41,627 nt of DNA from Myxococcales bacterium (GTDB taxonomy: Bacteria; Myxococcota; Myxococcia; Myxococcales; JAKAPL01): NCBI GenBank assembly GCA_021783235.1, contig JAJXUD010000038.1, positions 1 to 41,627 on the forward strand, in the 5' to 3' direction. Positions 7,953 through 15,902 of this stretch are shown here, in pieces. Below the pieces are notes generated by a model. It saw nothing but the letters and a program-made list of their open reading frames with translations. It was not told the DNA's origin and did not search any database. The translations under genes and the position numbers were made by a program. The first letter of the stretch is position 1. Each line of letters starts with the position of its first letter.

Positions 7953-9008
7953 ATGGCACGACCGACGAGAAAGACTCTCATCGAAGCACTGGAGCAGCGC
8001 CGCGGCTCCAGGGTGATCTGCTACCTGACGTCTGACCGTCCGGGAGCCGACGCCCAGATTCAGAAGGATGTCCTTCCGCTCCTCTTCGAGATCCTGAGCC
8101 GTGCCGGCGAGACGCGTCAGATCGATCTTTTCCTCTATACGCAGGGTGGCGACACACTCGCGGCGTTCGGCCTCGCTCGACAGCTTCACGAGTTCTGCAA
8201 GACGCTTGGGGTTCTCACACCGCTGCGATGCCACAGCGCTGGAACGCTGATTGCGCTCGGGGCGAACGACATCGTGATGACGAAGGGCGCGACGCTCAGC
8301 CCGATTGACCCGAGCGTCGTCGGACCGTTGAACCCAGTGATCGAGGTTGGACCAGGGCAGAGGCAGCTCATTCCCCTCAGCGTGGAGACGGTCGCGGGCT
8401 TCAAGGATCTGGTCTCGAGTGACTGGGACATCAAGGGTGAGGAGGCATTGAGCGCCGCCTTCCGCGTTCTGGCAGAGCGAGTGCACCCACTTGCCCTTGG
8501 TGGGGTTTACCGCGCGCGGTCGCAGATCGAGCGCCTCGCCAAGACGCTGCTCCTCCGGCACCGCACGGATGACGACGAGAGGCTGCAAGGCATCGTCCGC
8601 GAACTGACGCGGAACTTCGGTTCACACGACTACCCGATTTCACGCACTGAAGCACGGAAGCTGCTCGGGGCCCAGATTCATGCCGATGACCCCGAGACCG
8701 AAAAGTTGATGTGGGAGCTCTTCAAGGACTTCTTCGACGAGATGGAGCTCGGGCAGGCGTTCGATCCAACCGTTGCGCTGCATGCTGCGCGGGCAGGAGG
8801 CATGCAGGGGCCGCTGAAGGTGGCACACGCGCTGGCCTTCCTCGAGTCGAGAGACGAGGGCGTCCGCGCGGAGAGAGAGTTGGAGCTGACCGAGGTGATG
8901 CAGCAGCCCGTCATGCTTGGACTGCCGGGGTTGCCAACTCCGCCGGCGGCTCAGCCTACGGGCGTGCGAGCCTCGGTGGTAGGCGCGGGGTGGAAGCGCT
9001 ATACTTAG
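7953..9008 (+). CDS. ClpP-fold serine protease, serine dehydrogenase proteinase (SDH) family
   Basis: 351 residues. The ClpP/crotonase-like core shows FLYTQGGDTLAAFGLARQL (oxyanion and dyad region), LRCHSAGTLIALGANDIVM with the predicted nucleophile Ser95, then GATLSPIDPSVVGPLNP. This matches the family Pfam calls SDH_protease, soluble relatives of SppA without a membrane anchor. No TM segment or signal peptide is seen, so it is probably cytosolic. The C-terminal half is helical and carries DPETEKLMWELFKDFFDEM. The target is unknown. Codons such as gca, cga, aga, act and gaa are frequent, unlike in the flanking genes, which suggests transfer. Two small genes follow at short spacing: a 112-residue protein after 11 bp, then a RelE-like protein. 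Confidence 0.85.
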   Translation: MARPTRKTLIEALEQRRGSRVICYLTSDRPGADAQIQKDVLPLLFEILSRAGETRQIDLFLYTQGGDTLAAFGLARQLHEFCKTLGVLTPLRCHSAGTLIALGANDIVMTKGATLSPIDPSVVGPLNPVIEVGPGQRQLIPLSVETVAGFKDLVSSDWDIKGEEALSAAFRVLAERVHPLALGGVYRARSQIERLAKTLLLRHRTDDDERLQGIVRELTRNFGSHDYPISRTEARKLLGAQIHADDPETEKLMWELFKDFFDEMELGQAFDPTVALHAARAGGMQGPLKVAHALAFLESRDEGVRAERELELTEVMQQPVMLGLPGLPTPPAAQPTGVRASVVGAGWKRYT

Positions 9009-9019
9009 GAGCCAACGCG

Positions 9020-9358
9020 ATGGAATCTCTTGGATACTGCCTTCCCGCCACCTTCTCCCGTGACACGGTGACCGGGGTTTCTGCCTTTGCGTCGACGGGC
9101 TCGACACTGTTTGGGTCGCCCCGGGACATTCTCGGCCTCCTGAGCCTGCTCTCGGACCTCGAGGTCCCCCAAGGGATGGGTTGGGCCCCGGTCGTGCTAG
9201 CTCCCCTGGCCCTTCCGCTGGCTGGCCGGATCGACTTGCCGGCGCATGAGCGAGCCATCTCAGCCGAGGCGCTTGCGATGCTGGATGCCGGCAAGCTGGA
9301 CGCGCTTGCCGGCCGGATCGCAGCGCTGAACCTAGAAGAAATCGAGGACGACGAGTAG
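9020..9358 (+). CDS. Unknown 112-residue protein between the protease and the RelE-like gene
   Basis: ATG 9020 has an AGGAG ribosome site 8 bp upstream and lies 11 bp after the protease stop. The N-terminal half is neutral and Gly/Ser/Leu-rich (GVSAFASTGSTLFGSPRDIL, LLSLLSDLEV), with a hydrophobic stretch GWAPVVLAPLALPLAG. The C-terminal half is helical (AISAEALAMLDAGKLDALAG) and ends in an acidic tail, LNLEEIEDDE. No family was recognised. Position directly upstream of a RelE/ParE-like gene and an acidic C-terminus would suit an antitoxin, but no DNA-binding motif is visible, so this is inference only. Codon use is shared with the protease gene. Confidence 0.75.
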   Translation: MESLGYCLPATFSRDTVTGVSAFASTGSTLFGSPRDILGLLSLLSDLEVPQGMGWAPVVLAPLALPLAGRIDLPAHERAISAEALAMLDAGKLDALAGRIAALNLEEIEDDE

Positions 9359-9383
9359 TCGGCAACTCGACCAGCGCGCGCAC

Positions 9384-9743
9384 GTGTTCGTCCTCGACCG
9401 CACAGAGCAAGCGGCCGATCAGCTGGAGCACTTGCGAGCGACCCCGGCTCTCCAGAAGCGCTACAAGGCTGTCTCGAAGGCTCTCCGACTTCTGGCGGAG
9501 AACCCCAGACACCCCGGCCTCCAAACGCACCAATGGAAGGGTGACATCTGTCCTCACGGCGACAAGCTTTGGGAGGCGTACGCGGAGAATCAGACGCCTG
9601 GGGCATATCGAATCTTCTTCTGTTACCCTCCCGAGCCATCTACCGGCGCGAGCAAGCCCGCCATGACTGCCCCAGGTGATCGATCCGAGGATCCGCCGCG
9701 ACCCAAGCGCATCCTGATCCTCGCCATCGCGCCCCACCCGTAG
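9384..9743 (+). CDS. RelE/ParE-superfamily toxin-like protein
   Basis: 119 residues from GTG 9384, 25 bp after the 112-residue gene; the start is uncertain because the frame is open a little upstream. The pattern resembles the RelE/ParE fold: an N-terminal strand (VFVLDRTEQAADQL), two helices (LQKRYKAVSKALRLLAENP), then strands LQTHQWKGD, LWEAYAENQTPGAYRIFFCY and the final RILILAIAPHP. The GAYRIFFCY strand with the preceding Arg/Lys-rich helix is where RelE/ParE family members place functional residues. A Pro/Ser/Arg-rich insert of about 22 residues separates the last two strands. Whether it is an mRNA interferase, a gyrase poison or inactive cannot be told. Confidence 0.6.
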   Translation: MFVLDRTEQAADQLEHLRATPALQKRYKAVSKALRLLAENPRHPGLQTHQWKGDICPHGDKLWEAYAENQTPGAYRIFFCYPPEPSTGASKPAMTAPGDRSEDPPRPKRILILAIAPHP

Positions 9744-9762
9744 AGGGAAGAGAGACGAACGC

Positions 9763-11118
9763 TCATCCTTCGGCGGTACGGCGCTGCAGCGCGATCGCGT
9801 CGAGGCGCCAGGTGCCGGTGGGGCGATCTTCGGGCACCGGGAGCTCGGGCGGTTCGCGGGGGAGCCAGACGTCGAAGCAGGTCCCCCGCCCCGGCGCGCT
9901 CTCGACCTCGATGCGGCCTCCGTGGTCGGCGACCACGCCGTGCACGACGGCGAGGCCGAGGCCCGTCCCCTCGCCCACGGGCTTGGTCGTGAAGAACGGC
10001 TCGAAGAGTCGGGCGCGGGTGGCGGCGTCCATGCCGATCCCGTTGTCGCGGACCGACACCCGGACCCCATCCACCTCGGCCCGGGTGGAAACCGTCACGG
10101 TCCCGGACGGATTGCCGCGGATCGCCTGCGCGGCGTTGACGAGCAGGTTCAGGAAGAGCTGGGAGATTTGGCGGGGGCGCCCCAGGATCCGGGGGAGATT
10201 ACCTAGATCGCGCACCAGGGTGCAGTTGGCGCACTTCATCTGGGACTGGGCGATGCGGATCGCCGCCTCGAGCTCCTCGTTCAGATCGAACGGCTCCGGC
10301 TCCGCGCGGTCGTTGCGCGCGAAACGGCGCAGATCCGCGACGATGGCATTGACCCGCCGGATACCGTCGAGCGTCTCCGGCAGAATCTCGTCGGCCCACT
10401 CCCGCAGCGAAGCCGACAGGTCGGGCATCGCCTTCAGGTCGCGCTGCAGGGCCGACACGTTGCTGCCGACGAAGCTCATCGGGTTGTTGATCTCGTGCGC
10501 GACGCCCGCGGCCAGCATCCCGAGTGCGGCGAGCTTCTCCTGACGCATGGCCGTCGCGTGGACGCTCTTCAGCTCGTGGTGGGCCCGCTCGAGCTCGGCG
10601 CGGCCGGACATCGCCTCGTCGAGCATCCGAAGGATGATCCGCGACTGGCGGTGAACGACGAAGAAGGCGGAGGCGGTTCCGGCGCCCATCAGGAGCAGCC
10701 CGAGCGGTGAGCCTCCGTCCAGCAGGGCGACGAGGCCCGCGCCACCCCAGAGGACGACCCCGCGCCAAGACGCGCTGGGGGTCGGCAGCATCCCCACCAC
10801 GACGAGCTCCAGGAGCAGGTACGCCTCCGATGCCACGCCCCAGCCGGTGAGATGACCGACGACTAGGATCGAACAGAGGTACCAGGCGACTCGGGCGGCC
10901 TCGCCCACCTCGACGCCGAGCCTGGAAGACAGCCGGTCGAGGCCGGGTCCGTTCACCCACGCGGTCAGGGCGAAGTTCAGCGCCAGGAGCGCCGCCGTGC
11001 CCGGCCGCTGCCAGAGGCCCCACACTTCGACGAGGATCAGGAGGTCGATCACGCCGAACGCGGCATGGATGATCGCTCGGCTTCCCCTCTCGCCCGCGGC
11101 TGGTCGACCCTGCGTCAT
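9763..11118 (-). CDS. Membrane-bound sensor histidine kinase
   Basis: 451 residues; ATG overlaps the receiver gene's stop in TGATG, so the pair is translationally coupled. About five to six N-terminal TM segments (AIIHAAFGVIDLLILVEVW, ARVAWYLCSILVVGHLTG, LLLELVVVGMLP, VVLWGGAGLVALL, LGLLLMGAGTASAFFVV) form the sensor, with no periplasmic domain. A coiled coil follows (LERAHHELKSVHATAM...). The H-box is AAGVAHEINNPMS (phosphoacceptor His208). The N-box is LFLNLLVNAAQAI, G1 is VRDNGIGMD, the F-box region is LFEPFFTTK and G2 is GEGTGLGLAVVHG. All catalytic boxes are intact. The signal sensed is unknown. Confidence 0.92.
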   Translation of the reverse strand: MTQGRPAAGERGSRAIIHAAFGVIDLLILVEVWGLWQRPGTAALLALNFALTAWVNGPGLDRLSSRLGVEVGEAARVAWYLCSILVVGHLTGWGVASEAYLLLELVVVGMLPTPSASWRGVVLWGGAGLVALLDGGSPLGLLLMGAGTASAFFVVHRQSRIILRMLDEAMSGRAELERAHHELKSVHATAMRQEKLAALGMLAAGVAHEINNPMSFVGSNVSALQRDLKAMPDLSASLREWADEILPETLDGIRRVNAIVADLRRFARNDRAEPEPFDLNEELEAAIRIAQSQMKCANCTLVRDLGNLPRILGRPRQISQLFLNLLVNAAQAIRGNPSGTVTVSTRAEVDGVRVSVRDNGIGMDAATRARLFEPFFTTKPVGEGTGLGLAVVHGVVADHGGRIEVESAPGRGTCFDVWLPREPPELPVPEDRPTGTWRLDAIALQRRTAEG

Positions 11119-11498
11119 CACGACACGTCCCCCTCGCGCCGCTCCAGCGCCGCGAGCGCGCCGCGCAAGATCGCGAGCAGCGGCCCGTCCTCCCACGGCT
11201 TCGTGACGAGCGGAACCCCGCCGCCGTACTCAGCCACGGCCCCGGGGACCGCGTCGCCGGAGAGCAGCACGCGCCGCGCCCGAGGCAACCGCCGCCCGAC
11301 CTGCGCGAGCAACTCCGCGCCCGTCATCCCGGGCATTCGCTGATCCGAGAGGACGAGATCGGGGGCGAAGTCGTCGAGGAGGGCAAGGGCCGTGGCGCCA
11401 TCGGGGGCAACCCGGACATCGAAACCCTCGCGCCGCAGGAGTCGGAACAGCGCTTTACCGACCAGCGGATCGTCATCCACCACCAGGATCCTCGACAC
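11118..11498 (-). CDS. Single-domain response regulator (receiver only)
   Basis: 126 residues from GTG 11498, chosen because GGAG sits 7 bp upstream and the receiver begins at once (MSRILVVDDDP); an in-frame ATG at 11570 would add 24 unrelated residues. The acidic pocket is Asp8-Asp10, the phosphoacceptor Asp52 (LVLSDQRMPG), the conserved Ser80 (VLLSGDA) and Lys100 (VTKPW). There is no output domain, so it probably acts by protein contact or as a phosphate relay for the kinase encoded next to it (TGATG overlap). The DQRMPG motif is common in receivers partnered with hybrid or NtrB-like kinases. Confidence 0.9.
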   Translation of the reverse strand: MSRILVVDDDPLVGKALFRLLRREGFDVRVAPDGATALALLDDFAPDLVLSDQRMPGMTGAELLAQVGRRLPRARRVLLSGDAVPGAVAEYGGGVPLVTKPWEDGPLLAILRGALAALERREGDVS

Positions 11499-11718
11499 CG
11501 TCGGTCTCCATTCTCCAGTCTCCCACCCGATCTGCCCCGTCGAATCGACTCCATGCAACCACGAGGCCATCCTGTGGCAGCTACGATCTCAGCCACTTGG
11601 CGAGCCGTTGGGAGGGTCCGGCGCGACCCGGTGGGCCGTTGGCGCACGGGCGAGCCCAAACGGGGCTCGCTTCTCTTTTCGATCCGGGGACCCTAAAGAT
11701 TCGGCGGAGGGGAACGCC

Positions 11719-12258
11719 ACGTCGACCTCGCGAACGCTGATCTTGCTCGGCTGCCTCGCGCTCGGCGCGCCGGCCGCGGCCGCGCCCCCCGAGGCCCCGG
11801 AGACTCCGTCCAACGCCGCGGAGGAGACCGGGATCCTGGCCCGGCTGCGGACGCTGAACGGCGCGGAGACCGAGGCGGCGCGGCTCGCCCAAGGAAGCGC
11901 GCTCTCACCCCGGGTCCGCGACTATGCGATCCAGCTCCTCCGCGACCAGCGGCTCGCGGAGCAGGCCGTCGAGGGCTTCGCCCAGTCGCACGGGCTCGAG
12001 CTCCCCGAGCCCGAGCCGACCGCCGAAGAGGCGGGCGAGCTCGAGCGGCTCCGCGGGAGCCGGGGGCCCGCCTTCGACCATGCCTTCCTCGCGGCGATGA
12101 TCGCGGACCACGAGCGGGCGATCGCCGAGCTGGGCGCGGCCGAGGCGCGCGCGCCCGACCTCGCGCTCCGCCGGCTGCTTCGAAGGCTGATCCCGATCCT
12201 CCGGCAGCAGCTCGAGCTCGGCCAGCACCTCGAGGCCGAGATCGGCGAGAGCGGCTGA
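11719..12258 (+). CDS. Exported DUF4142 protein with an apparent ACG start
   Basis: About 179 residues. After a signal peptide (TSTSRTLILLGCLALGAPAAAA) comes a helical-bundle domain of the DUF4142 (ferritin-like, predicted periplasmic) type: RLAQGSALSPRVRDYAIQLL, then FDHAFLAAMIADHERAIAEL and LIPILRQQLELGQHLEAE. No ATG or GTG lies in frame at the expected start. An ideal ribosome site GGAGGGG (11706-11712) stands 6 bp before ACG 11719, exactly where the signal peptide begins. In-frame TTG 11743 would remove the basic N-region, and TTG 11608 would add about 37 odd residues. So either a rare ACG start is used or an ATG was lost. Function unknown. Confidence 0.75.
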   Translation, partial: TSTSRTLILLGCLALGAPAAAAPPEAPETPSNAAEETGILARLRTLNGAETEAARLAQGSALSPRVRDYAIQLLRDQRLAEQAVEGFAQSHGLELPEPEPTAEEAGELERLRGSRGPAFDHAFLAAMIADHERAIAELGAAEARAPDLALRRLLRRLIPILRQQLELGQHLEAEIGESG

Positions 12259-12276
12259 GGGGGGAGGGGAGCGCCG

Positions 12277-12801
12277 ATGGCCACCGGCAGCGCCGTACGA
12301 CGGAGATCGGGCCTCGAGGGCGCCGGGGCGCTGGCGTTCGAGCTGGGGCTCTCGGGCGCCCTCGCGGGGACGGCCGGCGGGATCCTCCTCATGCTCTGGG
12401 AGCTCGTCCGCTCGGCCATCGTCGGCGAGGGCTTCTTTCTCCCGCTCCGGCTCGTCGCGGGCGTCTTCTTTGGCGTCGACGTCCTCATCGCCGGGCCGTG
12501 GAGCGAGCTCGTCGGCGCGCTCGTCCACCTCGCCGTCTCGATCTTCTTCGGGATCGTCTTCGCGCTGCTCGTGCGGCGCGACCTGCCCTACGGCAAGGCC
12601 TTCGTCTCGGCCCTGCTCTACGGCGTGGCCGTCTGGCTCGTCATGACCTACGCGGTCCTCTTCGCGGACCCGGTGATGCGCGAGCGGCTGCTCGTCTCCC
12701 CGGCCGACTGGTTCTGGGTCCACCTGCTCTACGGCCTGGGTCTCTCGACCGCCCCCGCGCTGCGGCGCGCGCTCTTCCCGGCGCGGGGCGCCCCGAGGTA
12801 G
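12277..12801 (+). CDS. Uncharacterised four-TM membrane protein
   Basis: 174 residues, 18 bp after the DUF4142 gene with GGGGAGGGGAG as ribosome site. Predicted TM segments are near GLSGALAGTAGGILLMLWELV, LVAGVFFGVDVLIAG, LVHLAVSIFFGIVFALLV and SALLYGVAVWLVMTYAVLFA, with WFWVHLLYGLGLSTA near the C-terminus. No family was recognised. The long hydrophobic segments and short loops suggest an integral inner-membrane protein, perhaps cotranscribed with its upstream neighbour. Confidence 0.8.
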   Translation: MATGSAVRRRSGLEGAGALAFELGLSGALAGTAGGILLMLWELVRSAIVGEGFFLPLRLVAGVFFGVDVLIAGPWSELVGALVHLAVSIFFGIVFALLVRRDLPYGKAFVSALLYGVAVWLVMTYAVLFADPVMRERLLVSPADWFWVHLLYGLGLSTAPALRRALFPARGAPR

Positions 12802-12856
12802 CCGCCGAATCGCGAGGCTGGGCTCCGACCCAGGGTTCGGCCTACAATGCCGCGCG

Positions 12857-14155
12857 ATGCCCCCCCCCCGCCCCCTCCGCTCGCGGCTCGCGCTCGCGAC
12901 GGCCTTCGCCCTGGGCGCCGGGGCGCTGCTGTCGCTGCCGGCGCTCGCGGGCTCGCTCTACCGGGAGCTCGACGTCTTCAGCCGCGTCCTCGCCGACATC
13001 GAGAACGAGTACGTCGAGCCGGTCGACGAGAAGCGGCTCGTCTACGGCGCCATCCGGGGGATGCTCGCGACGCTCGACCCGCACAGCCTCTTCATGGACC
13101 CGCAGCAGTACCAGCAGATGAAGGCCGACACGACGGGCGAGTTCGGCGGGCTCGGCCTCGAGGTCACCCTGCGCGGCGGCACGCTCGTCGTGGTCTCGCC
13201 CATCGACGACACGCCCGCGGCGCGCGCCGGCATCGAGCCGGGAGACCAGATCCTCCAGATCGACCGGCTCTCGACCCGCGACCTCTCGCTCGCCCAGGCG
13301 ATCGAGCGGATGCAGGGGCCGCCCGGGACGAAGGTCGACCTCCTCGTGATGCGCCACGGCTTCTCGCAGCCGCGGCTCCTCTCGATCGTGCGCGAGCACA
13401 TCCGCATCAACCCGGTCGAGGCGCGGCTCGTCGAGGGCAACCTCGGCTACGTGCGGGTGCGCAGCTTCCAGGACCGGACCGACGGCTACCTCGCGACCGC
13501 GCTCGAGAAGCTCCACGCGGCGGCGGGCGGGCCGCTCGCGGGGCTCGTGCTCGACCTGCGCAACAACCCCGGCGGGCTGCTCGACGAGGCGGTGCGGGTC
13601 GCCGACCGCTTCCTCGAGAGCGGCGTCATCGTGACGACCGAGGGGCGCAACCACGAGCACGTCGAGAAGGAGCTCGCCCACCCGCGCGGGACCGAGCCGA
13701 ACTACCCGATGATCGTCCTCGTCAACGGCGGCTCCGCCTCGGCCTCGGAGATCGTGGCCGGGGCGCTGCAGGACCACGGCCGCGCCGTCATCATGGGGAC
13801 GCAGACCTTCGGCAAGGGCTCCGTGCAGACCGTCATCGAGCTGCCCGACGGCAGCGGGCTCAAGCTGACCGTCGCGAAGTACTACACGCCGAAGCACCGC
13901 TCCATCCAGGAGGAGGGCATCACGCCGGACGTGCTGGTGCGGCAGGTGCAGGACTCGGGGAGCGACGAGCCCGTGGGGCCGCGCGAGCGCGATCTGCCGA
14001 ACCACCTGCGCCACGAGGGACCGGAGCCGGCAGGTGCGGCGGCGCCGCTGACGCCGCCCTCGGGCGAGAAGGGCGACTTCCAGCTCCGCACCGCCATCGA
14101 CTACCTGAAGACCTGGAAGATCTTCCGGTCCGAGCTGTCGCGGAAGGGGAGCTGA
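12857..14155 (+). CDS. S41 family C-terminal processing peptidase (CtpA/Prc type)
   Basis: 432 residues, the usual size for CtpA. A signal peptide or anchor (LALATAFALGAGALLSLPALA) is followed by the N-terminal helical region (VFSRVLADIENEYVEPVDEK, MLATLDPHSLFMDP). A PDZ domain follows (about residues 85-165; FGGLGLEVTLRGG, AGIEPGDQILQID), then the S41 core (VRVRSFQDRTDGY, LVLDLRNNPGGLLDEAV). The catalytic Ser-Lys dyad lies in GGSASASEIVAGAL (Ser295 by alignment to Prc) and TFGKGSVQ (Lys320). It cleaves protein C-termini in the periplasm. A run of ten C residues just after the ATG could cause sequencing or slippage error. The PEGA gene starts 4 bp downstream, so the two are probably cotranscribed. 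Confidence 0.93.
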   Translation: MPPPRPLRSRLALATAFALGAGALLSLPALAGSLYRELDVFSRVLADIENEYVEPVDEKRLVYGAIRGMLATLDPHSLFMDPQQYQQMKADTTGEFGGLGLEVTLRGGTLVVVSPIDDTPAARAGIEPGDQILQIDRLSTRDLSLAQAIERMQGPPGTKVDLLVMRHGFSQPRLLSIVREHIRINPVEARLVEGNLGYVRVRSFQDRTDGYLATALEKLHAAAGGPLAGLVLDLRNNPGGLLDEAVRVADRFLESGVIVTTEGRNHEHVEKELAHPRGTEPNYPMIVLVNGGSASASEIVAGALQDHGRAVIMGTQTFGKGSVQTVIELPDGSGLKLTVAKYYTPKHRSIQEEGITPDVLVRQVQDSGSDEPVGPRERDLPNHLRHEGPEPAGAAAPLTPPSGEKGDFQLRTAIDYLKTWKIFRSELSRKGS

Positions 14156-14159
14156 GCCG

Positions 14160-15596
14160 ATGATCGAGAGGGGAAGCGTGGCCGTCGCCGGGGCGCTCGC
14201 CCTGCTGCTCTCGCCGCTGCCCGCCCGCGCGGGCAAGCCCAGCGCCGCGGCGATCGCCCTCGCGACGCCTGGCGCGCCGACGGGCGAGGTCGCCCGGCTT
14301 CAGGCGCTTGCCACCGCGGCGCTCTTCCGCTCGCCGCGGCTCGCCGGCGTCGGCGCCGCGGGGCGGGCCGACGCGGCGGGCGAGGCGGCGCGCGAGGCCG
14401 CGCGGCGGCAGGGGGCCGAGAAGCAGAAGGAGGCGCGGGCCGCCTTCGACAGCCTGGATCTCGCGGCCGCGAGCCGGCTCTTCGGGGAGGCGGCCGAGGC
14501 CTACCGCAAGGGCGACCTGCGCCGCGAGCTCTTGGCTTACGCCGACGCGCTGATCTGGCAGGCCGGCTCGGCCTGGGTGAACGGCGACAAGGACGGCGCC
14601 TCCGCGGAGCTGCAGGAGATCTACGCCTACGCCCCCGGGGCGCAGATCGACAAGAGCGCCTTCCCGCCGGACCTCGTCGCGGCCGCCTCGCAGATCCGCG
14701 CCGACACGGCGGAGAGCAGCGAGAGGCTCAGCGTCGAGACCACGCCCGTCGCGCTCGTCTGGGTCGACGGCCGGCTCGTCGGCCCCTCGCCCGTGACCGC
14801 AACGGTCCCGAGCGGCCACCACTTCGTCGTCGCCTCGGCGCCCGGCTACGGTCTCGCCACGCTCCGCACCGAGGGCTCGCACGCGGCGCTGGCGCTCGCG
14901 CCGGCGCCCGACGCCGCCTGGCTCGCCGGGGAAGAGGGGCGCCTCGCCGGGCTCCTCGAGACGCCCGAGCGGACCGCGGTCGTGCGCGCGCTGGCCGACC
15001 GGCTGGGAGTGGACGAGCTCTTCGTCGTGGCGCGCGAGCCCGCGGCGTTCGTCGCGATCCGCTTCGCGCAGGACGGCCACGTCCTCGCCTACGAGCGGGA
15101 ACCGATCGCCGCGGGGCGGCCGGCCGAGGCGAACGCCCCGGCGCCACCCGCTCTCCCCGCTCTCATCGACCGGGCGCTCGAGCATGATCTGCCGCGCGGC
15201 TCGAACGGCGCCCCCGTCGCGGACACCGGCCTTCCGAAGGCGGGCCTCTCGCTCGGCCGGCCGGAGCTCGCCGTCGGGCTCGGCGGGCTCGGGGTCGTCC
15301 TGCTCGGCGTCGGCACCGTGTTCGGCGCGCTCGCCGCGGGCGACCACGGCGCGCTCGCGGGGACGCCGCAGACCAACGTGGCCGGCTCGCAGGCGCTCGC
15401 GGCGAGCGGCTCGGCCCGGGCGCTGCTCTCCGACGTCTTCGACCTCGTGGGCGTCGCCGCGCTCGGCGGGGCGGCGGTCGTCTGGTACTGGCCCGAGATC
15501 AGCGGGCCGAAGAAGAGCGTCGAGCTGACGGGCGTCAGCGTCGTCCCCGTCCTCGGGCCCGGCGGCGCCGGTTTCGCGCTCTCCGGCGGCTTCTGA
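14160..15596 (+). CDS. PEGA-domain exported protein with C-terminal membrane segments
   Basis: 478 residues. A signal peptide (VAVAGALALLLSPLPARAG) leads to a helical region (EAAREAARRQGAEKQKEARA, LFGEAAEAYRKGDLRRELL) that resembles TPR-like repeats. A PEGA domain follows at about residues 190-235 (LSVETTPVALVWVDGRLVG, VPSGHHFVVASAPGY). Two C-terminal hydrophobic stretches are LAVGLGGLGVVLLGVGTVFG and VFDLVGVAALGGAAVVWYW. This TPR/PEGA/double-TM layout is common in Myxococcota envelope proteins. It follows the protease gene by 4 bp. Its specific role is unknown. Confidence 0.85.
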   Translation: MIERGSVAVAGALALLLSPLPARAGKPSAAAIALATPGAPTGEVARLQALATAALFRSPRLAGVGAAGRADAAGEAAREAARRQGAEKQKEARAAFDSLDLAAASRLFGEAAEAYRKGDLRRELLAYADALIWQAGSAWVNGDKDGASAELQEIYAYAPGAQIDKSAFPPDLVAAASQIRADTAESSERLSVETTPVALVWVDGRLVGPSPVTATVPSGHHFVVASAPGYGLATLRTEGSHAALALAPAPDAAWLAGEEGRLAGLLETPERTAVVRALADRLGVDELFVVAREPAAFVAIRFAQDGHVLAYEREPIAAGRPAEANAPAPPALPALIDRALEHDLPRGSNGAPVADTGLPKAGLSLGRPELAVGLGGLGVVLLGVGTVFGALAAGDHGALAGTPQTNVAGSQALAASGSARALLSDVFDLVGVAALGGAAVVWYWPEISGPKKSVELTGVSVVPVLGPGGAGFALSGGF

Positions 15597-15902
15597 GGGC
15601 CGCGGCCTTCGGAACTTGACCGAAATCAGGACAGCTGACACCTCTGCGTCACAGAACTGATCGATCCGTTCAAGCCTTCGTTCAGATTGAGCTATCTTGG
15701 CGAGGCCGCGCAGACGATCAGGCTCTGGTCGATTCGATGTAGGTAATGAGGGGCCGTTCCCCCTTCACCGGCGCCAAGACCCAACCCATTGAAACGACTT
15801 AAATAGACCAGCGGCGGCCGGCCGGCGGCTCGCCTGGATCGCCTCTTGCACAACGGCGGGCGGCCCTTGCGGCCTCGGGTTGGGGAAGAAAGAGGAGTCG
15901 CC
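15597..15902. other. 306-bp intergenic region without a gene
   Basis: This stretch is visibly A+T-richer than its flanks and no coding frame with a ribosome site was found. It contains GGAACTTG at 15611-15618, a short hairpin GGGG-CCGTT-CCCC near 15750 and an A+T-rich run (ACGACTTAAATAGACC) near 15793. A weak promoter pair TTCAAG...TATCTT (spacer 18, about 15668-15697) could serve the lipoprotein phosphoesterase downstream. The ribosome site of that gene (GAAAGAGGAG) is at the right end. Confidence 0.4.

Noticed and set aside
12867-12880. Frameshift in the C-run at the start of the S41 protease
   Set aside because: The frame with signal peptide and full protease is intact from ATG 12857, so no shift needs to be assumed.
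15611-15635. GGAACTT resembling a sigma-E -35 element
   Set aside because: No matching -10 element is found at the right distance (only GCTGA), and it lies almost 300 bp from the next gene.
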